Of a DNA stretch of 18,961 nucleotides, positions 15,071-18,961 are shown one piece after another. The first letter of the stretch is position 1, and each line of letters begins with the position of its first letter. The stretch is from JAOABC01 sp041287495 (GTDB taxonomy: Bacteria > Aquificota > Aquificia > Aquificales > Hydrogenothermaceae), in NCBI GenBank assembly GCA_041287495.1, contig JBEULE010000022.1, positions 1 to 18,961 of the forward strand. The letters are read 5' to 3'. The notes under the pieces were generated by a model that worked only from the letters and a program-made list of their open reading frames with translations, had not been told where the DNA came from and did not search any database. Both the position numbers and the translations under genes were made by a program.

Positions 15071-15352
15071 ATGTATGTAATTATGGTTTATGATATTTCA
15101 ACAGATACAAAAGAGGGTAGAAAAAGACTTTCAAAAGTGATGAAAAAATGTAGAGAATATCTTCACCATACACAGAAATCCGTATTTGAGGGTGAGCTTA
15201 CTGAATCTAAATTAATGGCACTAAAGACAGCTATTGAAAAGCTTATAAATAAAGATGAAGATTATGTCATTATTTATAGATTGGATAATAAAAACAATCT
15301 GAAAAGGGAAAACATAGGACTTGATTTTGATCCTACAAATAATATATTGTAA
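15071..15352 (+). CDS. cas2: CRISPR adaptation protein Cas2
   Basis: A small ferredoxin-fold dimer that bridges two Cas1 dimers during spacer integration. The product has 93 residues from the ATG at 15071. The frame is open further upstream inside cas1, but only this start gives the universal N-terminus MYVIMVYDIS with the conserved Asp8 at the end of strand one. KRLSKVMKKCREYLHHTQKSVFEGELTES is the typical second block, and DYVIIYRLD the third. GGTGGT at the end of cas1 could be its ribosome site. The last cas gene, it lies 100 bases before the first repeat. Confidence 0.95.
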   Translation: MYVIMVYDISTDTKEGRKRLSKVMKKCREYLHHTQKSVFEGELTESKLMALKTAIEKLINKDEDYVIIYRLDNKNNLKRENIGLDFDPTNNIL

Positions 15353-15452
15353 AATACACTACCGCCGCTTCGAGAAAATTTTGGTTATTTTTCTTACTTT
15401 TCTAATGCAGAAAGCATTGTGAATAAATGATAAAATTTCATATCCTTTACGG
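15353..15452 (+). promoter_or_regulatory. CRISPR leader
   Basis: The 100 A/T-rich bases between cas2 and the first repeat are the leader by position, by the intact first repeat and by the mutated last repeat. Candidate -10 is TAAAAT (15431-15436), within TGATAAAAT; no good -35 accompanies it. A perfect 5-bp inverted repeat AATGC (15404-15408) / GCATT (15414-15418) with loop AGAAA lies about 35 bases before the first repeat. No terminator separates cas2 from the array. Confidence 0.7.
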
Positions 15453-16197
15453 GTTTTAGCTCCCAATTATGGGATTTAAAGACGGGGGATGGATTACTAC
15501 TTGCAAAATCTCCCTTTGTTTTAGCTCCCAATTATGGGATTTAAAGTACTTACGGTTTTGGCATATTTGTAGGTGCTCCTGGTTTTAGCTCCCAATTATG
15601 GGATTTAAAGTATTCAAGCCCAAGTCTTATTTGTTCCATTTGGTCAGTTTTAGCTCCCAATTATGGGATTTAAAGTTTATGTGAAGACATACTATAACGA
15701 GTTTGGAATAAGTTTTAGCTCCCAATTATGGGATTTAAAGTTAATTGTTATTGTTTGCATATCTAAATACCTCCCGTTTTAGCTCCCAATTATGGGATTT
15801 AAAGATGAAAACAAGAAAGCAAGGCACATTTTACACAGAGGTTTTAGCTCCCAATTATGGGATTTAAAGCAGGATAGAGAAACTTGCCAGCAGGAAGTGG
15901 GATGTTGGTTTTAGCTCCCAATTATGGGATTTAAAGTGTGAAGTCTCCTGTAAGTAGCATAAGCGGTGCATTGTTTTAGCTCCCAATTATGGGATTTAAA
16001 GAGGAAGAGGCTTGTGATCTTGTCTATGCCTCTACAGGGTTTTAGCTCCCAATTATGGGATTTAAAGATCAGCTGTATAACCACTTGGAAAACAAAGAGT
16101 GGTGTTTTAGCTCCCAATTATGGGATTTAAAGGTATTAAAGATAAGCTACGACCCAGAGGTAGCTTACGTTTTAGCCCCCAATTATGGGATTTAAAG
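15453..16197 (+). CRISPR. CRISPR array, 12 repeats of 29 bp and 11 spacers
   Basis: The repeat begins GTTTTAGCTCCC and ends GGGATTTAAAG, 29 bases in all. Starts are at 15453, 15518, 15582, 15647, 15712, 15776, 15841, 15908, 15973, 16039, 16104 and 16169. Eleven copies are identical; the last has T to C at repeat position 9 (16177). Spacers are 36, 35, 36, 36, 35, 36, 38, 36, 37, 36 and 36 bases, all different. TCCCA and TGGGA within the repeat can form a 5-bp stem with loop ATTA, the likely Cas6 target; cutting eight bases from the repeat end would leave a 5' handle ATTTAAAG, close to the common ATTGAAAG/C. Transcription is from the plus strand, the same direction as the cas genes. Confidence 0.98.
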
Positions 16198-16222
16198 AGT
16201 GAAAATCTCTTTTAAAATTTTT
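16191..16222 (+). terminator. Terminator formed by the end of the last repeat
   Basis: AAAGAG (16194-16199), of which AAAG belongs to the last repeat, pairs with CTCTTT (16207-16212) over a seven-base loop. With one bulged T the stem extends to TTT/AAA. TTTTT (16218-16222) follows. It would end the pre-crRNA right after the array, and the T run reaches into the ZIP stop codon. Confidence 0.55.
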
Positions 16223-16985
16223 AACTCAAAAGAATATCCAAAATCATCATAAAAACAAAACCAACCATCACACCTATAGAGGCGTTTATCTCAAATCCTT
16301 TTTTCTGAATCTCCGGAATCATCTCTTTTATAACTACAAAAAACATAGCTCCGGAAGCAAAGGCAAAACCTATAAATAGAAAATCCAGAAATGGATAAAA
16401 TATACTTATAGCAAATATACCTCCTATAGGTTCAATTAAACCTGTCAGAAGTGCTACCTTAAAAGCTTTGAACCTTGAATATCCAAACAGATAAAGAGCC
16501 AATGCAACGGCAAACCCCTCCGGAATGTTTTGTATACCTATACCAAGTGCAAGAGTTATGCCTTTGTTTAAATCCCCGGTCATAAAACCAAGTGCAGAAG
16601 ACATACCTTCCGGAAAGTTGTGAACTGTTATAGCTAACACAAAAAGCCAAACCTTTTTCAGAGATTTCTTCTCTTCCTCTGTAAGGACTTTGATAAAGTA
16701 ATCTTCCGGAATAAGTCTATCTAAGGCAAGAAATATCAATCCACCAAGCAGAAAAAAGAGAGATACGAGAGTTATACTTAAACTTCTATCAAAGTTATGC
16801 TGTGAGAGTTCAATTGCCGGAAGTAACAGAGAGAAAAAAGATGCAGACAACATAATCCCTGCACTAAATCCAAGTAAGGTATCTTCCGTTTTTGTAGATA
16901 TCCTTTTACCAAAGAGTATAGGTATTCCACCTAAAGCTGTTAAAAGTCCGGCAAAAAAACTTCCAGCTATAGCTTCGTAAATCAT
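16221..16985 (-). CDS. ZIP-family divalent metal transporter (GufA-like)
   Basis: Imports zinc or other divalent metals across the inner membrane. The product has 254 residues and about eight hydrophobic segments. The two metal-binding helices are clear: TVHNFPEGMSSALGF in helix four and GIQNIPEGFAVALAL in helix five. The His of the second motif is Gln, as in GufA-type bacterial ZIPs. A charged loop (LIPEDYFIKVLTEEEKKSLKK, about 90-110) separates the third and fourth segments, without the His-rich tract of eukaryotic ZIPs. The start codon overlaps the sirtuin stop as ATGA, so expression depends on the upstream gene. The substrate cannot be told from sequence. Confidence 0.9.
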   Translation of the reverse strand: MIYEAIAGSFFAGLLTALGGIPILFGKRISTKTEDTLLGFSAGIMLSASFFSLLLPAIELSQHNFDRSLSITLVSLFFLLGGLIFLALDRLIPEDYFIKVLTEEEKKSLKKVWLFVLAITVHNFPEGMSSALGFMTGDLNKGITLALGIGIQNIPEGFAVALALYLFGYSRFKAFKVALLTGLIEPIGGIFAISIFYPFLDFLFIGFAFASGAMFFVVIKEMIPEIQKKGFEINASIGVMVGFVFMMILDILLS

Positions 16986-17821
16986 TTTAAAAGACTTTCC
17001 AACGCTTTAAGTCCGGTTAAAGGTATAGATATAGCATCTATAGAGTGTGGAACAGAGTAATCTCTTGGATTTATTCTGATTAATGTAGCTGAGTAATCTC
17101 TTGATATCCTCTCTCCAAACCATCTGACAGTTGGTACTGATTCTCTGGCTCCTATCTCTATTATCACCATTTTTTTATTTTGATTTCTCTCAAGCCAGAG
17201 GTTTAATCTAAACTCCTGAGATTCAACCCTATCCGGAATAAAGCTGAAATCTCCAAACATAAGTATATTTGGTCTTGCTATACCTCCACAGTTTATACAT
17301 CTTGGTAGTGGATCTTTTGCCTTAAAGTTATCCATATCTACTTCTACAAATGTATTCTCTGCAGACCATATGTCATCACTACAAGGATCTACACACTGTA
17401 GGTAATGAATACTCCCGTGAATCTCTACTATCCTGTTTTCATCAAATCCGGCTTTTTGAAACTGTCCATCTACATTTGATGTAAATATAAAGTAATTATC
17501 TCCTTTTTTTCTGAGAAAGTCCCTAAGTAGATAAAATCCTTTATGTGGTTGAGTGTTTCTGTAAAGGTTCAATCTATGACCATAAAAAGCCCAGGCAAGG
17601 TAAGGATCAACTTTGAACCATTTTGGATTGGCAAGATCTTGAAAAGATAGACCTAATTTTTGGGTATATGGATATGCTCTCCAAAATCCTTCCTTTCCTC
17701 TAAAATCCGGAAGTCCAGAATCAACACCCATACCTGCTCCGGCTGTAATTAAAACAGCCTCAGCCAAATTTAAAGCTTCTTTTGCCTTCTCTATATTCTT
17801 TTCAACTTGCAAATTCTCCAT
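16982..17821 (-). CDS. SIR2-family NAD-dependent protein deacylase
   Basis: Uses NAD to remove acyl groups from lysine, or in some members transfers or removes ADP-ribose. The product has 279 residues. Motifs: GAGMGVDSGLPDFRG (28-42) for NAD, TSNVDGQFQKAGF (114-126), catalytic H135 in EIHGSIHYLQC, Zn ligands C143, C147, C175 and C178 (CVDPC, CINC), RPNILMFGD (183-191), and GARESVPTVR where classical sirtuins have GTS. The GARE variation suggests a subgroup different from CobB. No ribosome site precedes the start, and a TATAAT lies six bases before the ATG, so the message may be leaderless. It is coupled to the ZIP gene by ATGA. A functional link between zinc uptake and a zinc-containing sirtuin is possible but unproven. 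Confidence 0.9.
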   Translation of the reverse strand: MENLQVEKNIEKAKEALNLAEAVLITAGAGMGVDSGLPDFRGKEGFWRAYPYTQKLGLSFQDLANPKWFKVDPYLAWAFYGHRLNLYRNTQPHKGFYLLRDFLRKKGDNYFIFTSNVDGQFQKAGFDENRIVEIHGSIHYLQCVDPCSDDIWSAENTFVEVDMDNFKAKDPLPRCINCGGIARPNILMFGDFSFIPDRVESQEFRLNLWLERNQNKKMVIIEIGARESVPTVRWFGERISRDYSATLIRINPRDYSVPHSIDAISIPLTGLKALESLLK

Positions 17822-17870
17822 GAGAATATTATAGTATATTAAAATTAATTATAAACTTTGGGTTTTTAAA
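17822..17870. promoter_or_regulatory. Short divergent promoter region
   Basis: 49 bases serve both strands. On the minus strand TATAAT (17833-17828) stands six bases before the sirtuin ATG. On the plus strand TATAAA (17850-17855) stands 15 bases before the next gene. -35 elements are weak on both strands and would overlap, so the two promoters may compete. Confidence 0.45.
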
Positions 17871-18194
17871 ATGTTAAAAGAAAGTGTTTCCAAAAAGGAA
17901 GAGAAATTAGAACTCTTAAATAGATTTTTTGGATCTATCTTAAAGGAAGTGCTTAATTTTTCAAAGAAATTTCCCGAGGCTCAAATTTACATAAACACAA
18001 CAGAGCCTTTTTTATATTTGGAGGTTGTTTATAATTTTAGAAATTTATCTAAAGAAAACAAGGAACAGTTTTTTGGTTTTGAGTATAGAATAAACAAGGC
18101 TTTAAAAACAATAATAGATGAAGATATTCCATTTATAGAAGTTAACTTCACAGAAAAACTTGAAAACCCACATAAATATATAAAAATAACATAG
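17871..18194 (+). CDS. Hypothetical protein, possible partner of a HEPN-like protein
   Basis: A 107-residue protein that I do not recognise. A charged helix (KKEEKLELLNRFFGSILKEVLNF) is followed by two likely strands (AQIYINTTE and FLYLEVVYNF), a helix (EQFFGFEYRINKALKTII) and a strand (IPFIEVNF). The order resembles the core of small MNT nucleotidyltransferases that often precede HEPN genes, but neither the GSxxxG loop nor the Asp pair is present, so if related it is degenerate. The stop (TAG) is directly followed by the ATG of the next gene, so the two are almost certainly co-translated. Its own ribosome site is weak (GGG). Start 17871 is the only reasonable one. Confidence 0.6.
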   Translation: MLKESVSKKEEKLELLNRFFGSILKEVLNFSKKFPEAQIYINTTEPFLYLEVVYNFRNLSKENKEQFFGFEYRINKALKTIIDEDIPFIEVNFTEKLENPHKYIKIT

Positions 18195-18590
18195 ATGCCA
18201 TCTTTCAAATTCCACGAAGAAAAATTAGATGAGATTTTAAAAAGTTATGAAAATTCAAACCTTTTTATTAAAGGAGTTACGTTATTTTACATAGCAGTTC
18301 ACTCTATTGATTACTGCTTATCAAGAAATTTTCAGATTGATGATATATCTACTCATAGAGGGAGGAAAAAATACATTAATGAGTTCTTCGATGAAAAAAC
18401 AGCTTCTTTATTCTCAGAAATTCTAAGCTATTCACTTATAATCAGATATACAGATTTGACAGATCTTGATACAATACAAAAAATGAAAGAAGCTTTAAAG
18501 GATCTATTAAATATTCTTTCATCCGATTATAATTTTCCTTCTCAATTTGCCAGTAAAATTATAAATTTTATATCTCAAGTAGATGAGTAA
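18195..18590 (+). CDS. HEPN-like small protein
   Basis: A 131-residue, helical protein. FIKGVTLFYIAVHSIDYCLSR (about 23-44), then STHRGRKKYINEFF (52-66) and ILSYSLIIRYTDLTD (78-92), follow the pattern of HEPN/UPF0332 proteins, in which a helix with aromatic and His residues is followed by a (T/S)H-G segment and a helix with R-x-x-(A/T)-D. Many HEPN proteins are RNases in toxin-antitoxin or defence modules paired with an MNT protein; a clean R-x4-6-H catalytic motif is not evident here. It has no ribosome site and begins at the base after the previous stop, so it depends on that gene. Its 3' end overlaps the convergent pgi gene by 23 bases. The family assignment is by eye and tentative. Confidence 0.55.
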   Translation: MPSFKFHEEKLDEILKSYENSNLFIKGVTLFYIAVHSIDYCLSRNFQIDDISTHRGRKKYINEFFDEKTASLFSEILSYSLIIRYTDLTDLDTIQKMKEALKDLLNILSSDYNFPSQFASKIINFISQVDE

Positions 18591-18960
18591 TTTTACTTAA
18601 ATTTCTGTATTCATTTAATTTCTCTTCATATCCTCTTCTTCCCATCAAACCGTAAGCAAAATTTTTACCTTCTTCTACTGCAGGCTGGTCAAAAGGATTT
18701 ATCTTATACAGTAATCCAGAAAAGCCAGTAGCCATTTCATAGAGGTATATCAATAGTCCTATATTAAAAGGAGAAGGTTTATCCAATGTTATCGTAAGAT
18801 TAGGTACTTGAGCTTTAACCAAAGCTGCCTTTGTTCCCTCAAGTTCTATATCTAAAATCTGTTTTAAAGTTTTTCCTTTTAAGTATTCAACTTCCTTTGG
18901 AACCTCTCCTGTAATCTCAAAATTTCTAAAGCTTTCCTCAATGTTCAAAAATGTGATTAT
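18568..18960 (-). CDS. pgi: Glucose-6-phosphate isomerase, C-terminal part (5' end outside window)
   Basis: Interconverts glucose 6-phosphate and fructose 6-phosphate in the cytoplasm for glycolysis and gluconeogenesis. The frame is open to the window edge, and about 130 C-terminal residues are visible. The segment FNIGLLIYLYEMATGFSGLLYKINPFDQPAVEEGKNFAYG contains the PGI pattern G-x-L-I-x-L-Y-E and the N-x-F-D-Q-x-x-V-E-x-G-K signature; its Lys is the expected catalytic-site Lys. A TTG at 18946-18948 is not the start, because PGI is much longer and the frame continues upstream. Its 3' end overlaps the convergent HEPN-like gene; no terminator hairpin is visible between them. Confidence 0.92.
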   Translation of the reverse strand: MITFLNIEESFRNFEITGEVPKEVEYLKGKTLKQILDIELEGTKAALVKAQVPNLTITLDKPSPFNIGLLIYLYEMATGFSGLLYKINPFDQPAVEEGKNFAYGLMGRRGYEEKLNEYRNLSKITHLLEI

Positions 18961-18961
18961 C

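Noticed and set aside
7237..15352. Type III or type I-A assignment of the cas locus
   Set aside because: There is no Cas10, Csm or Cmr gene. cas3 is a single fused gene with both HD and helicase, and the CXXC-CXXC Cas8, Cst2-like Cas7 and gene order fit the Tneap-type I-B system.
15911..16117. Open frame on the minus strand across CRISPR repeats
   Set aside because: It translates the repeat itself (recurring KSHNWELK), so it is a product of the array and not a gene.
15482..16168. Self-targeting spacers within this window
   Set aside because: Comparing spacers by eye with the genes here found no matching stretch; the rest of the genome cannot be checked.

Overview
The window looks like chromosome from an A+T-rich thermophilic bacterium of the phylum Aquificota, probably a Hydrogenothermaceae member close to Sulfurihydrogenibium or Persephonella. 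This placement is an inference. It rests on strong use of ATA and AGA codons in the housekeeping genes, the protein styles of LysS, Hfq and PurD, a periplasmic di-heme peroxidase and a Tat-exported molybdoenzyme. No rRNA is present to confirm it.

Layout. Positions 2-3556 (+) are a tight housekeeping operon: the 3' part of purD, lysS with an extra OB-like domain, an ADP-ribosylglycohydrolase-family gene and hfq, closed by a weak terminator. Next (+) is a di-heme cytochrome c peroxidase gene whose promoter start region carries a near-perfect Fur/PerR-type box. A strong bidirectional hairpin separates it from a convergent three-gene operon (-, 4770-5940) for a small Cys-rich membrane protein, a three-helix His-containing membrane protein and a Tat-exported sulfite-oxidase-fold molybdoenzyme.

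An intact IS481-like element (6058-7175, imperfect inverted ends, 5-bp target duplication CAAAC) sits just in front of a complete type I-B (Tneap/Cst-like) CRISPR-Cas locus in the order cas6-cas8-small subunit-cas7-cas5-cas3-cas4-cas1-cas2 (7237-15352). A leader and an array of 12 repeats and 11 spacers follow (15453-16197). The last repeat is mutated, which puts the leader on the cas2 side. cas6 should process the transcript, Cas5-Cas7-Cas8-small subunit should form Cascade, Cas3 should cut the target, and Cas1-Cas2-Cas4 should acquire spacers.

After the array come a translationally coupled SIR2-ZIP pair (-), an oppositely oriented pair of small genes whose second member resembles HEPN proteins (+), and the 3' part of pgi (-) running off the window.

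No completely new system is evident. The most unusual signals are at the front of the cas operon. The IS separates -35-like and -10-like elements. A 13-bp tandem duplication spans the cas6 start. A short stretch resembling a second, broken Cas8 N-terminus lies between cas6 and cas8. The likely Cascade small subunit has its own gene, and an 8-residue duplication lies at the end of Cas8.
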